64,000 nt of DNA from Ornithinimicrobium sp. CNJ-824 (GCF_001942405.1 NZ_MKKA01000012.1:1-64000), one strand, 5' to 3'; numbered from the stretch's first letter, positions 34,931-44,603 are shown. A program made the numbers and translations. The notes: generated by a model not told the origin, from the letters alone.

Positions 34931-35341
34931 GTGGGATTCCTGGACAAGGCCATGCGCACCGCGAACGAGCTCGCGGGGAAGGCCGAGACGGCCCTCAACC
35001 AGAGCGGTATGACGCTGCCCGGCGGCTCGGGCGGGGTGCCGGGCGCCGAGCGGCTCTACGCCCAGCTGGGGAGGCTCGTCCACGACGAGCACCGGGGAGA
35101 GCCGGCGGACCCGGCCCGACGGGACCAGCTGCTCGCCCAGCTCGACGAGCTGGCCGACCGGGCCTCCTCGGCCCCTCCGCCCCCCGGAGGTGGTCCCTCG
35201 CCGCAGCCTCCCCCCGGTCCGGGCGCGTCGTCACCACCTGGCCCGGGCGCGTCCCCACCACCGGGCCCGGGCGCGTCCCCACCACCGGGCCCCGGCCCGT
35301 CCGCGACGCCTCCTCCGCCACCGCCCCCGCCCGGACGCTAG
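34931..35341 (+). CDS. hypothetical protein with proline-rich repeat tail
   Basis: This is a 136-residue protein from GTG 34931, after GGAGGTGG. Residues 1-80 are helical and hydrophilic (MGFLDKAMRTANELAGKAETALNQ, then a LYAQLGRLVHDEHRGEP helix), similar to short actinobacterial proteins in which such a helical unit binds or spans a partner. Residues about 85-136 are Pro/Gly/Ala-Ser repeats encoded by a 24-base tandem repeat. There is no membrane helix or signal. Function is unknown. Confidence 0.65.
   Translation: MGFLDKAMRTANELAGKAETALNQSGMTLPGGSGGVPGAERLYAQLGRLVHDEHRGEPADPARRDQLLAQLDELADRASSAPPPPGGGPSPQPPPGPGASSPPGPGASPPPGPGASPPPGPGPSATPPPPPPPPGR
35216..35311 (+). repeat. 24-base tandem repeat in a coding region
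   Basis: Units start at 35216, 35240 and 35264, with a partial fourth at 35288. The core unit is GGCCCGGGCGCGTCCCCACC plus ACCG. It encodes GPGASPPP repeats. Because the unit is a multiple of three, copy number changes would keep the frame. Confidence 0.85.
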
Positions 35342-35387
35342 GTCCCGAGGCGGGGGGACGACGCCTGCTGGTGGAGCACCATCCGCG

Positions 35388-36206
35388 TCAGGCCCTGCGC
35401 CGCAGCATCAGCCGGGTCCACGCGCCGAGGAAGACCCGGTCGTCCTCGTCGATCTGCACCCGCACGCCACGCTCGATCGGCTCGGTCGGCAGCGGCAGTC
35501 CCACGGTCGAGACGTAGGTGCCGTTGGAGGTGTCGAGGTCCTCGACCCACCACCGGTGCCCGTCGCTGGTCAGCTGGGCGTGCCGGACGGACACGCCCGC
35601 GTCGGTGCCGGCGTCCAGGTCCGGGCGCAGCCCGCGCTCGACGTTGGTCCGGCCCACGACCACGTTGTCCTGCGTGAGGGTCACCAGCTCCGGGGGCCCC
35701 GCCTCGGGCGCCGGCTGGTCGGTGTCGCGGGTGGCGTACCAGGCGTGGTCCACCCAGATCTCGGCCACCCACCCCGCGTCCTGCTCCCGCGAGGGCGGCC
35801 GCCGCTGCGGGGGGTCGTGGGCGATCTCCATCTGGCCGGCCGCCGGCGGCGTGGGGGGCGGCACGTCCGGCCGGTGGGGCAGGTCCGCGGGGTCGAGGGC
35901 CACCTCGGCCGGGGTGGTCTGCAGCTCGATGTCGTCGGCGTCCCGCCGCGGGTCGATGTAGGCCTCCAGCGGCTCGGCGGACTGCTCCGCCGTGGGGCGC
36001 CGCTCGTCCGCCTGCGGCAGCTCCTCGGGCGCCACCGGCGGGGTGCCGGTGACGAAGTCGTAGCCGCAGGACCCGCAGAAGCTGACGTCCCCGACGCTGG
36101 TCGCGTGGCAGTGGGGGCACTCCCGGCTGGTCTCCTCGACCTCCGCCTCCGGGTCGACCGGACGGGCCGGCTCGGTGCGGCGGCCGGTGACCTCCTCCTC
36201 GTTCAC
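35388..36206 (-). CDS. FHA-domain protein with one zinc ribbon (satellite module)
   Basis: This is a 272-residue protein from GTG 36206, which overlaps the stop of the coiled-coil gene (GTGA). A zinc ribbon (CPHCHATSVGDVSFCGSCGYDF, about 29-50 with four Cys) is followed by an acidic Pro-rich linker and a C-terminal FHA domain (about 170-272) with VVGRTNVERG, VSVRHAQL and DLDTSNGTYV, the residues that bind phosphothreonine. It is a clear paralogue of the larger 45623-46714 protein. It probably reads phosphorylated partners; no kinase gene lies beside it. Confidence 0.9.
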   Translation of the reverse strand: MNEEEVTGRRTEPARPVDPEAEVEETSRECPHCHATSVGDVSFCGSCGYDFVTGTPPVAPEELPQADERRPTAEQSAEPLEAYIDPRRDADDIELQTTPAEVALDPADLPHRPDVPPPTPPAAGQMEIAHDPPQRRPPSREQDAGWVAEIWVDHAWYATRDTDQPAPEAGPPELVTLTQDNVVVGRTNVERGLRPDLDAGTDAGVSVRHAQLTSDGHRWWVEDLDTSNGTYVSTVGLPLPTEPIERGVRVQIDEDDRVFLGAWTRLMLRRRA

Positions 36207-37301
36207 GACTCCGGCCTCAGCTGGGCCAGGTAGGCCTCCTGCGCGGCGACCAGCGCCGCCGCCCGCCGGACGTCGGCCGGCTTGTTGTGCAGGGACTCCT
36301 TGGCGGCGGTGAGCATCCCGGACAGGTCCACGCTGGTCGGGGCGCCGCACCCGGCCAGGGTCGAGGCGAGCCGCTCCGCGCGGTCGGCCAGGTCGGCGTA
36401 CTCCGCCAGCGCCGCCGCATACGTCGCGTGCGCCTGGTCCAGCGCCCTGCCCACGCGCTCGAGATTGCGACGTATGCCGTCAGCTCGGACTCCTCGGCCG
36501 GCACCTCCCCGAGGGCGCTCACGTCGGGGATGCCCAGGGTCGGCGCGGGCGTGACGCTCTCCAGCACCCGGGCCGCCAGGGCCCGGACGGCCTCGCCCTT
36601 GGCGACGAGGTGCTCGCGCTCGGCCCGCGCCTGGTCGAGGTCGGCGGTGCCGTGGGCCTCCTCGGCGGCGGCCACGAGCAGCGCCCGCTCCAGCCCGGCC
36701 AGCTCGGACTCCAGCTCGCCGATCTCGACCAGCGCCTCCTCGTCGGCGCGCCGCCCCAGCGCGTCGAGCCTGCGACCGGCCTGCTCGAGGCGCTCGGTGC
36801 CGTCGTCGCCGGCCACCGCGTCCGCCAGCCGTTCCAGGTCGGCCCGCAGCGCCGCCACCCGCTGACGCACCGGCAGCTCCTCGCCGTCGGCACCGGTGCG
36901 GGCCCGCAGCGAGGCGGCCAGGCGTCCGACATGCGCAGCGCGTCCGGCAGCGCCAGCGCCAGCGCCTGGGGGTCGCCGTCGGGCATCTCCAGCACACCCC
37001 ACAGCAGGGTGGAGACCCACTCGCGCTCGCCGTCCCCGTCGCGCACGTCCTCCCACGTGGCCATCAGCAGGTCGTGCCGCTGGGCGATCGCGTGGTAGAG
37101 CGTCATCGAGGCGGTGACGTCCTCGTTGAGGGTGTCCCGGTCGGGATGGGTGCGGGTGACCTCGTCCAGCGCGCTGAGCTCGTGCTCGCGACGCATCCGC
37201 CACCGGGCCAGCTCGGAGAGGTAGTGGTCCACCGCCCGGTCCTCGGGGTGCTCCCCGGGCCCCGCCGGCGGGGTCGGCGCCACCGCATACCTGCTGCTCA
37301 C
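36203..37301 (-). CDS. helical coiled-coil protein, two frameshifts (satellite module)
   Basis: The start is GTG 37301, overlapping the stop of the upstream gene. The N-terminal 120 residues (LSELARWRMRREHELSALDEV, ASMTLYHAIAQRHDLLMATWED) and a long helical middle and end are shared with the 51586-52710 protein, including VTPAPTLGIPDVSALG and ELTAY. Two lost C bases break it: GAC[C]GCCTGG near 36927 and TAC[C]GTCGC near 36477. With both restored it has 366 residues. No enzyme motif is seen; it is probably a scaffold or adaptor. Confidence 0.8.
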
Positions 37302-37954
37302 GTGTCCTCCTGGGTCTGCCCGTCCTGGGCGTGGTGCGGGTCGGGCTGCTCGGGCACCGGCAACCGGGGTATGCCGTCCTCGCCCACCTGGAGCCCGTGG
37401 TCGTCGAGGACCTGCTCGTCCAGGTGCTCGGGCCGGACCCCGGTCTCGTCGACGAGGCGGTCCGGCCGGGTGGTGGTGCCGAACCGGGTCAGCAGCACCT
37501 CACGCTGGCGGCGAGCGTGGTCAGGATCGGCCCGGTGGACGGCGTCGTAGGCGTGGTCCACGGTCAGGCCCAGCAGGTCGAGGTCGTCGACGAGGGCCAG
37601 CAGCGGCGGGTGCTCCCCCTCGACGGCGTGCCCCGCCGCGAACCGGGACGGCAGGCGCAGGTGCGCGCCGACGGACTCCACCACCCAGGTGACCGCGCGG
37701 GCGACCGTGTCGCGGGCGAGCAGATCCAGGTCGTCGACGGGTCCGGTGGTGCGCGCCCCGGCCGGACGGCCGGAGATGTCCTCGTCCAGGAGCTCCAGCA
37801 GGTCGGCGGCGGCCCCGAGCACCCGGCGCACCCGGACCGTGACCGAGTCGTGGAGGGGAGGACCTGTCAGCAGGGGCTCCTGCTCGGCGACGGTGCGCCG
37901 CAGTGCCTCGACGGAGGGGACGTCGAGGAGGGCGGGGTCGGGCGCGTCGGGCAT
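37298..37954 (-). CDS. conserved helical protein (satellite module)
   Basis: This is a 218-residue, largely helical protein, a paralogue of the 55667-56275 protein; compare LALVDDLDLLGLTVDHAYDAVHRAD here with MVLVDQLDLLGLTMDRVFDAVYRDD there. The last 50 residues, rich in Asp, Gln and Pro, are not shared. ATG 37954 is preferred over GTG 37957. It heads a three-gene operon with overlapping stops and starts (coiled coil, then FHA). I do not recognise a named domain. Confidence 0.78.
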   Translation of the reverse strand: MPDAPDPALLDVPSVEALRRTVAEQEPLLTGPPLHDSVTVRVRRVLGAAADLLELLDEDISGRPAGARTTGPVDDLDLLARDTVARAVTWVVESVGAHLRLPSRFAAGHAVEGEHPPLLALVDDLDLLGLTVDHAYDAVHRADPDHARRQREVLLTRFGTTTRPDRLVDETGVRPEHLDEQVLDDHGLQVGEDGIPRLPVPEQPDPHHAQDGQTQEDT

Positions 37955-38023
37955 CACGGGTCCTGGGTCGAGGTCACGGTCGTGTCATTCTGCCCACCCC
38001 CTGGGATGGTGGCTACTCGACGG

Positions 38024-39918
38024 CTACTGGTAGGAGATGAAGTCGGGGGTCGGCTCGACCTGCATCGTCGCTTCCGGGGTGAAAGGCCCCGGGACGTCCT
38101 CGTCGTAGAAGTTCTTCCAGCCCCAGTGCTCCACGCCCGGCGCGTGGCCCTGCAGCGCCGTCCAGGTGTCCATCTTGCTCCCGTGGGGCCCCTGCCCGTC
38201 GGCATGGATGAGCACGGCGACCTCGGGGCGGGACCGGTCGACGTCGTCGGCACCGGGGATCATCCGGATCTGGAACTGGTGCAGCACGAGCATCTTCTGG
38301 GGCAGGTCGTGCTCGCGCACCAGCTCGGCCATCCAGTCGACCACCCGGTCGACCTCCTCGGTCTCCACCGACCCGATCCGGACCATGTGCACCTCGTCGG
38401 GGCCCAGCCGCCACTCCGGGTCCAGCGCGAGACCCACGTGGGGCAGTCGGAGCAGCTCCTCGTAGATCTGCGCCTGCTCCACGAAGTCGGTCCGGCCCGG
38501 CTGGAGGTCGAGCACGACGTAGACGCCGTTCTCGGCGGCCAGCTCGACCAGGGGCCGCAGGTCCTCGACCGGCAGCTCGTTGGAGTAGTTGCCGTCCGGC
38601 CCGGCCTCCGCGCTGGCGACCGTGGCGATGATCTCCAGGGTCGGGACCACGGGCTCGTCGGTCAGCGGCTCGTACCAGGACGCGTGCTCCTGCGCCCTGG
38701 TGATCGTGTCCTCGATGGGCTGCTCGCCGAGAACGCCGAGGGCCCCGGTGCTCGGCGTGCCGTAGAGGGCCACGTAGGTCTTGCCCGGCAGGGTCGTCAG
38801 GCCTCCGCCGGGCAGCTCCACGCCGGTGGCGGCCACGCGGGCCTGCCAGTCGAGGGTGTCCGGGTCGCCGAACTGCGCACCGAGCCCCACTAGTGAGGTC
38901 GCCCCGGCGGCCGCGTCGGCGAAGGCGGACAGCGAGTCGGACGAGGCACCGGGGTCACCGCCGGGCAGCACGACCACCTGCGCGCCCGCGGCCCTCGCCG
39001 TGCCGACAGCGGCCGTCTGCGCGGGGTCGCCGGTCGAGAGCACGAGCACGTCGTCCAGCGGGGGCGGGGGCGCGGTCGCGGGCAGCTCGTCCCGGTCGGA
39101 CTCCAGGGGAGCCGGAGCCTGCGGTCCGGCGGTGGCCGTCGCGGCGTCCTGGTCGGCCCCTTCCGGCGCCGGTGCCGGGGCGGCCTCTGCGGTCGCGCTG
39201 CCCTCGTCCCCGGCCGGGGCGGCGGTCGCCGCGTCCGCGTCGGTGGACCCACCCGTGGGGCCGTCCGGCACGAGGACCTCGGGGGAGGCCGGGTCGAGGT
39301 CGGCCACCTGCTGCAACTGGTCCTCGGGACCCACGGCCACCGGCTCGCCCGTGGCACCCGCCAGGGAGGCCAGCTCGGCGTCGTCGGCGGCCATGACCAC
39401 GTCGATGCCGGGGTCCGCCACGGCACCGACGACGAGGGCCACCTCGGTGCCGAGCCGGTCCAGCTGCGCCGAGGTGTCCGGGCCGTCGACGAGGACGGGC
39501 ACCCCGAGGGCCACGGCGGCGGACGCGGCCCGCAGCTGCTCGTCGGCCGAGGTGAGCACGACGACCGGGGCGTCCGTGAAGAAGTGCTCGGCCGTCGCCA
39601 GGGCGAGGGCCGCGGGGTCGTCGCCCTCGGCCGGGTCGTCGTCCTCGGCCCCCAGCACGACCGTGCCCTCCTGACCCGCGGAGACGGTCGCCACGAGGCG
39701 TCCGGGTCGGTGGGCGGGGCGACGGCCGAGCCGTCCGTGCCGCGGGCCCCGTCGGTCCCGCTCCGGTCGTCCCCGTCGGACCCGGGCGAGCAGGCGGCCA
39801 GGAGGAGCGTCAGGGCGGCCGTGGCGGCCACCCCGCGGCGCCGGCCGCGACCGGCGGGCCGTCGGGCGGGCCGGTCGTCGCTGGACGGGACAGGGAAGAA
39901 GGACAGGCGGTCTGACAT
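38024..39918 (-). CDS. large lipoprotein with cell-wall-binding-like repeats, one frameshift
   Basis: ATG 39918 follows GGAGCCCGC. The lipobox is LAAC (about residue 38). One base lost near 39695 joins DPDA to LVATVSAGQEGTVVLG and gives 631 residues. Residues about 75-330 hold two repeats like the PF04122 cell-wall-binding repeat, each of the type ALATAEHFFTDAPVVVLTSA followed by AVALGVPVLVDG, with an Ala/Pro/Glu-rich linker. The last 290 residues resemble a TIM barrel (YVALYGTPSTGALGVLGEQP, VYVVLDLQPG, VGLALDPEWRL). It lies 70 bases upstream of the satellite module on the same strand. Function is unknown. Confidence 0.68.
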
Positions 39919-40068
39919 GCGGGCTCCCGAGCTCGTGGACCTCCCCAGGCTAGGCGAGCGGCGGACGAGCGGTGCGGTGCCACGCCTGCCGGCGCGACGG
40001 CATACCCCTGCGGGTGGGGCAGGACGCCTCGGCTGGCGCACCACGGACCGTGGTGGTGGCATGAACCC

Positions 40069-40976
40069 ATGGCCAGGACGAAGCACAAGGACCACCTGAC
40101 GTTCGACAACCCGGTGACCAGGCACCCGGACATCACGCCGCCCAAGCAGGACCAGGACATGCCCGGCCTGGACGCCGAGCTGGAGCCGCAGACCGACCGG
40201 GGGGAGAGGACCTACCGGGGGACCGGGCGGCTCGAGGGCCGCAAGGCCCTGGTCACCGGGGGCGACTCCGGGATCGGCGGGGCCGTGGCGATCGCCTACG
40301 CCCGGGAGGGGGCGGACGTGGCGATCAACTACCTGCCGGCCGAGGAGGAGGACGCCGACCGGATCGCCGAGCTCGTCGAGGCCGAGGGGCGCACCTGCAT
40401 CCGGATCCCGGCCGACGTGACCGACCGGGAGTCCTGCGACCGGATCGTCAAGGAGGCCGTCGACGGTCTGGGCGGGCTCGACGCGCTCGTCGTCAACGCC
40501 GGGCGCAGGTGGCCACCGAGTCCATCGAGCAGATCAGCGACGAGCAGTTCGACGAGACCGTCAAGACCAACGTCTACGCGATGTTCTGGATCGTCCGGGC
40601 CGCGGTGAAGCACCTGGAGCCCGGGTCCACGATCGTGCTCAGCTCCTCGGTGCAGGCCTACAGCCCGAGCGAGACGCTCCTGGACTACGCGATGACCAAG
40701 TCGGCGATGAACACCTTCGGCAAGGGACTGGCCAAGCAGCTGGCCCCCAGGGGCGTGCGGGTCAACATCGTCGCCCCCGGCCCCGTGTGGACGCCGCTGC
40801 AGGTCGTGGAGGGCCAGCCCAAGAACAAGCTGCCGGACTTCGGCAAGGGGCAGCCGATCGGCCGGGCCGCCCAGCCGGTCGAGCTGGCCCCGGCCTATGT
40901 CTTCCTCGCCTCGCCGGAGAGCTCCTACGTCGTGGGGGAGACGCTCAACGTCAACGGTGGTGCCGACTCGCCGTGA
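40069..40976 (+). CDS. SDR-family oxidoreductase, one frameshift
   Basis: This is a short-chain dehydrogenase of the long-N-terminus group related to YhdF/GsiB-linked stress SDRs. Cofactor motif is TGGDSGIGGAVA (about 63-74), catalytic YAMTK with the upstream Ser in LSSSVQAYSPSE, and PGPVWTPLQ. The first 55 residues (DHLTFDNPVTRHP, QDQDMPGLD) are typical of this group. One C lost near 40505 (CGC[C]AGGTG) breaks NAGRQVATES; restored length is 302 residues. ATG 40069 has no clear ribosome site. Substrate is unknown. Confidence 0.88.
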
Positions 40977-41117
40977 ACCGGCGGGACGACCGACGACGGT
41001 GACCGGACGAGGCCGACCCGAGGATCGCGACCCTGGTCGACGCGCCCGGGCCGGACGCGTCCTCCCCGGCGCCGACGGGCCGGTGCGTCACAATCGACGG
41101 GACACCAGGAGGCCTTC

Positions 41118-42305
41118 ATGTCGCTACCCCGCCGGCTCGACGAGCTGCAGCGCCGGCACCGCTGGGTGGGCTTCCCGATCGCGGTGGTCTACAAGTTCAT
41201 CGACGACCACGGTGTCTACCTGTCGGTGCTCATCACCTACTACGGCTTCCTCGCGCTGTTCCCGATGATCCTGCTGCTGACCTCCGTGCTGGGGTTCGTC
41301 CTCGACGGGGAGCCGGAGTGGCGCGAGCGGATCCTGGAGACCGCCGTCGGCCAGTTCCCCGTCCTGGGCAGCCAGATCGGGGACGAGGGCTTCGGCGGGT
41401 CGACGACCGCGGTGGTCATCGGAGTCGTCATCGCCATCTGGGCGGCCGTGCGCGCCTCGCAGGCCACGCTGCACATGATGAACATCTGCTGGGCGGTGCC
41501 CCGGCACCAGCGCCCGGACCCGATCCGCTCGCCGATCCGGTCGCTGCCGCTCATCGCCATCGCCGGGCTGATGCTGCTGGGGACCACGGTCGGGTCGGTC
41601 CTGGCGCACTCCGCGGGGGCCTACGGGGTCGAGCTGCGGCAGATGGTGCCGTTGATGGTGATCGCGGCCAGCTTTGTCGTGGCCGTGCTCGTCTTCAGCC
41701 TCGGCATGTGGGTCGGCACGACCTACCGCGTGCGCCTGGTCGAGGTGCTGCCCGGTGCCGTCGTCGCGGCGGTCGGCTGGCTCCTGCTGCAGCGGTTCGG
41801 CATCACCTACGCCAACCAGATCGTCAGCCGCTCCGGCGACACCTACGGCGTGTTCGCGGTGGTCCTCGGCCTCATCGGGTTCATCTTCGTGGCCGCCCAG
41901 ATCGTCGTGCTCGGGGTCGAGGTCAACGTGGTGCGGGTCAAGAAGCTGTGGCCCCGGGCCCTCCTCGGTCCCTTCACGAGCTCGGTCGCCCTCACCCCGG
42001 CCGACGTACGGACCTACCAGGACGCGACGGTCTCGACACGGATCAAGGACTTCCAGGACGTGGCGGTGACCTTCGACCAGTCCGACCACCTGGAGCAGGC
42101 CGAGGCACGGGCGGCCGAACGCGCCGCGGACCGGGAGTCCCGCCGGGCGGCCGCCGCGGGGGAGACCGAGGACGGCACCCGGCGGCGCCGCCTCATGCGC
42201 CGACGCCGCAACGGAGAGGCGACGGGCGAGGGGGAGATGACGGAGGACGGGGTGCCGACGGAGGACGGGGGCGACCCCGAGGACCGCCCGCTCAGTCCGC
42301 GGTGA
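41118..42305 (+). CDS. YihY/BrkB-family membrane protein
   Basis: This is a 395-residue protein with six or seven helices in the first 290 residues. LSVLITYYGFLALFPMILLL (about 36-55) and ILLL..FGITYANQIVSRSGDTYGVFAVVLGLIGFIFVAAQIVVLGVEVN are hallmarks of the family. The last 90 residues are charged and unstructured. ATG 41118 follows AGGAGG. Members are annotated as virulence factor BrkB or RNase BN by history only; the role is not established. Confidence 0.9.
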   Translation: MSLPRRLDELQRRHRWVGFPIAVVYKFIDDHGVYLSVLITYYGFLALFPMILLLTSVLGFVLDGEPEWRERILETAVGQFPVLGSQIGDEGFGGSTTAVVIGVVIAIWAAVRASQATLHMMNICWAVPRHQRPDPIRSPIRSLPLIAIAGLMLLGTTVGSVLAHSAGAYGVELRQMVPLMVIAASFVVAVLVFSLGMWVGTTYRVRLVEVLPGAVVAAVGWLLLQRFGITYANQIVSRSGDTYGVFAVVLGLIGFIFVAAQIVVLGVEVNVVRVKKLWPRALLGPFTSSVALTPADVRTYQDATVSTRIKDFQDVAVTFDQSDHLEQAEARAAERAADRESRRAAAAGETEDGTRRRRLMRRRRNGEATGEGEMTEDGVPTEDGGDPEDRPLSPR

Positions 42306-42654
42306 GCCCCGACGCCGCGTCGAGCCGCTGCAGCAGTTCGTGGGCGGCCAGCTCGACCGCCTTGTGCCGCCACTGCGCGGCCCGGAAGACGCAGGCGATG
42401 AGCGCCGACCGGTGCACCCGCCGGAAGTCGCCGAACACGAACGCGTAGCGGCTCTTGGTGCCCTCGGTGGCACCCGCCGTCAGGCCGAGGTGCCACCCGG
42501 CGTACTCCTCGAAGGAGTGGCGCTCCAGGTAGGCGTTCTCGGCGTCGGCGTCCGGCTGGACGTCCGACCACTCGCTGTCGAGGACGTACTGCCGGGCGTC
42601 GATGAGGGCGCGGCAGCGGGCCACGCCGGCCTCGTTCACCGCGTAGGTGGCCAC
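42292..42654 (-). CDS. conserved hypothetical protein (120 residues)
   Basis: This is a 120-residue soluble protein from GTG 42654. It is rich in aromatics and well-formed helices (ALIDARQYVLDSEWSDVQPDAD, WHLGLTAGATEGTKSRYAFVFGDFRRVHR, AACVFRAAQWRHKAVELAAHELL-like end). I recall similar proteins across actinobacteria and other phyla, all of unknown role. Its 3' end overlaps the end of the convergent YihY gene by 14 bases. Confidence 0.7.
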   Translation of the reverse strand: MATYAVNEAGVARCRALIDARQYVLDSEWSDVQPDADAENAYLERHSFEEYAGWHLGLTAGATEGTKSRYAFVFGDFRRVHRSALIACVFRAAQWRHKAVELAAHELLQRLDAASGLTAD

Positions 42655-42667
42655 GGCCGACCGGTCG

Positions 42668-43496
42668 TCAGCGACGGTCGTCGTCGGTGCCCTGGTCCGG
42701 GGAGGTGCCGGGGGGCGGCGGCGCGGCCCACGGGTTGTCGGTGGACCCCTGCGACGGCGGCTGCTGCCCCGGGGTGCCCCACTGCTGGTTCCCGTCGGCG
42801 GACCCGGGCTGGCCGTAGCCCTGCTGCCCGTAGCCGGAACCTTGCTGGCCGTACCCGGGGGAGGGCGGTGCGCCATACCCCTGGCCCTGGCCGTAGCCGG
42901 AGGAGGTGCTGTAGCCGTAGCCGCCGGGGCCGTTCGTGGCCTTCTTGTCGCGGCTACGCCCGACCAGCCACAGGATCAGGCCGATCAGGGTCAGGAAGCC
43001 GAAGCCGAGGAGCGCGAGCAGGCCCAGGCCGGCGGCGAGCACGCCCATGGCCGAGGAGGCGCTCAGCTCGGGGGTGAGCTGCGCGGGGGCGTCGCAGGTG
43101 ATGGTGTGGTCGCCGCTCTGCACGGCGGTGAAGGAACCCACGAGCTGGACCTGGGCGTCCCCGAGGTCCGAGAACGCCGCGTCCTGGGTGACCGCCACGT
43201 CCGAGCCGTCGGGGGCGGTCACGGTGCAGGTCGGCTCCTGCCCGCCCTCGGTGAGGATCATCCGGGAGCCGCCCTGGCTCATCGGCACGGTGGTGTCGCC
43301 GGAGACCGTGATGGTGTCGTCCATCATGTTCTGCGCGACGCGGACCGTCTGGGTCGTGCCCCACACCACCGCGATCAGGGAGAGGACGGACAGGACGAGT
43401 CCGACGAAGAACATGATCTTGCCGGCCTTGGTCATCCCGCTGCTGCGGCGGGGGAGGGACTGGCCGGGCCCGTACGGATTGGGTGCGGTGCTCACA
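42668..43496 (-). CDS. two-helix membrane protein with Gly/Tyr/Gln-rich tail
   Basis: This is a 275-residue protein from GTG 43496. One helix lies at about 26-46, an extracytoplasmic domain of about 105 residues has two Cys (TCTVTAP and HTITCDAP), a second helix lies at about 150-175, and the tail has GYGQ-type repeats ending PPPPGTSPDQG. The 44604-45565 protein has the same plan and similar domain text (VPMSQGG against VPLSQGD; GSFTAVQSGDHTITCDAP against GSFRADSSGEHTIDCSG), so the two are paralogues. Function is unknown. Confidence 0.75.
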
Positions 43497-43549
43497 GGCC
43501 CCACGGTATGCCGTCGGGCGCATCTCGCGCAGGTTGACATGCCCGGGGC

Positions 43550-43635
43550 AGCACTCCTGTCCGGTTCTTGACGCGGCCCTGGACGCTTCCGCAGGTCGCG
43601 GAGGAGGGGTCGGTCAAGAACCGGACGAGAGTGCT
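43550..43635. repeat. 23-bp imperfect inverted repeat around a 40-base spacer
   Basis: AGCACTCCTGTCCGGTTCTTGAC (43550-43572, shown in part as AGCACTC then GTCCGGTTCTTGAC) is matched in inverse orientation at 43613-43635 with two mismatches; 14 bases next to the spacer are perfect. A short inner hairpin TCCGC-AGGTC-GCGGA lies in the spacer. It fills the 143-base gap between the SGNH hydrolase stop and the start of the two-helix protein gene. Confidence 0.75.
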
Positions 43636-43639
43636 TCCG

Positions 43640-44473
43640 TCACTCCACGGGCAACCCGAGGGCCTCCAGGAAGGCGTCGCCCATGACCTCGTAGCCGGCG
43701 TCCTTGGGGTGGATGTCGCGGGCCGCGCACATCCAGGTCAGGAGGCAGATGGCTTGGTCGTCGGAACCGAACGCGGCCGCTACCTCGGCGACGTCAACGT
43801 TCCACATCAGCGCCGCAGTCTCGATGTGCTGGTTCAACGATGCTGCTGGAAGTGCGGTCATGGCCGCCAGTGCTTCGTCGATGACGAACGGGTTGTAGTA
43901 GGTGTTGATCGCGATGTCGGCCTCGGGGGAGGCGGCGCGCAGGCGGTCGAGGATCAACGGCAGGTTGGTCCCCACGCTCCCCAGTCCGTCGTCGATGCAC
44001 TGCTGCAGGTCGATGGTTGGATCCCCCAAGTACGCCGAGACGCACCCCGCCACGTCGTTGGCGCCGATGTCGATCGTCACCGTCGACACCTTGTCCTTGT
44101 GGGCCCTGAGGAACTGCTCGGCCGCGTCGAGCTGGCTGCCGTGGGGGTAGGAGCACCGCCCGCCGTCGATCATCGTGTCCGACGTCTCCCCGGAGCAGGC
44201 GAGGTTGACCAGCTTGGTCTTGGCGTAGTTGTCCCGCAGCCCGTCGAGCACGTGCCCGACGTAACCGCCGTCGAGGTCGTCACCCATCCCGGGCTGGTAG
44301 CCGGCGGCCAACGAGTCGCCGAGCGCGAGGTACCACTGCACGCTCCGGGACGAGGTGTCGGGACGTTCCTGAGGAGGCCCCTTGCCGTCCGGCGGACCGG
44401 CGACCGCGGGGAGCGCGGCGAGCGGCACGGCGAGGGTCAGGGCTGCGGCGGCGGTCGCCATCCTGCGGAACAT
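43640..44473 (-). CDS. secreted SGNH/GDSL hydrolase
   Basis: This is a 277-residue exported esterase/lipase-like enzyme with a signal peptide (about 1-26, ending AVAG). The four SGNH blocks are visible: ALGDSLAAGY (catalytic Ser), NLACSGETS, IGANDV and DIHPKDAGY (catalytic Asp/His). Paired Cys in each block suggest disulphides, as in Streptomyces-type SGNH lipases. ATG 44473 follows GAGGAGG. Base use looks slightly less GC-rich than in its neighbours. The substrate is unknown. Confidence 0.92.
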   Translation of the reverse strand: MFRRMATAAAALTLAVPLAALPAVAGPPDGKGPPQERPDTSSRSVQWYLALGDSLAAGYQPGMGDDLDGGYVGHVLDGLRDNYAKTKLVNLACSGETSDTMIDGGRCSYPHGSQLDAAEQFLRAHKDKVSTVTIDIGANDVAGCVSAYLGDPTIDLQQCIDDGLGSVGTNLPLILDRLRAASPEADIAINTYYNPFVIDEALAAMTALPAASLNQHIETAALMWNVDVAEVAAAFGSDDQAICLLTWMCAARDIHPKDAGYEVMGDAFLEALGLPVE

Positions 44474-44603
44474 GGGTCCTCCTCTGAGAAGGACCACCGG
44501 CGCGACGGTGCGCCGATGGCGCTGAGAGCCATGATGCCGCCGTTGGGCCGTCCAGGGAAGACCCCGGACGAATCCGGGGGAGGGGCGACCGCCGGGGTCC
44601 GGG

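Noticed and set aside
35216-35311. CRISPR-like repeats
   Set aside because: The units are contiguous without spacers, in frame, and encode a proline-rich tail.
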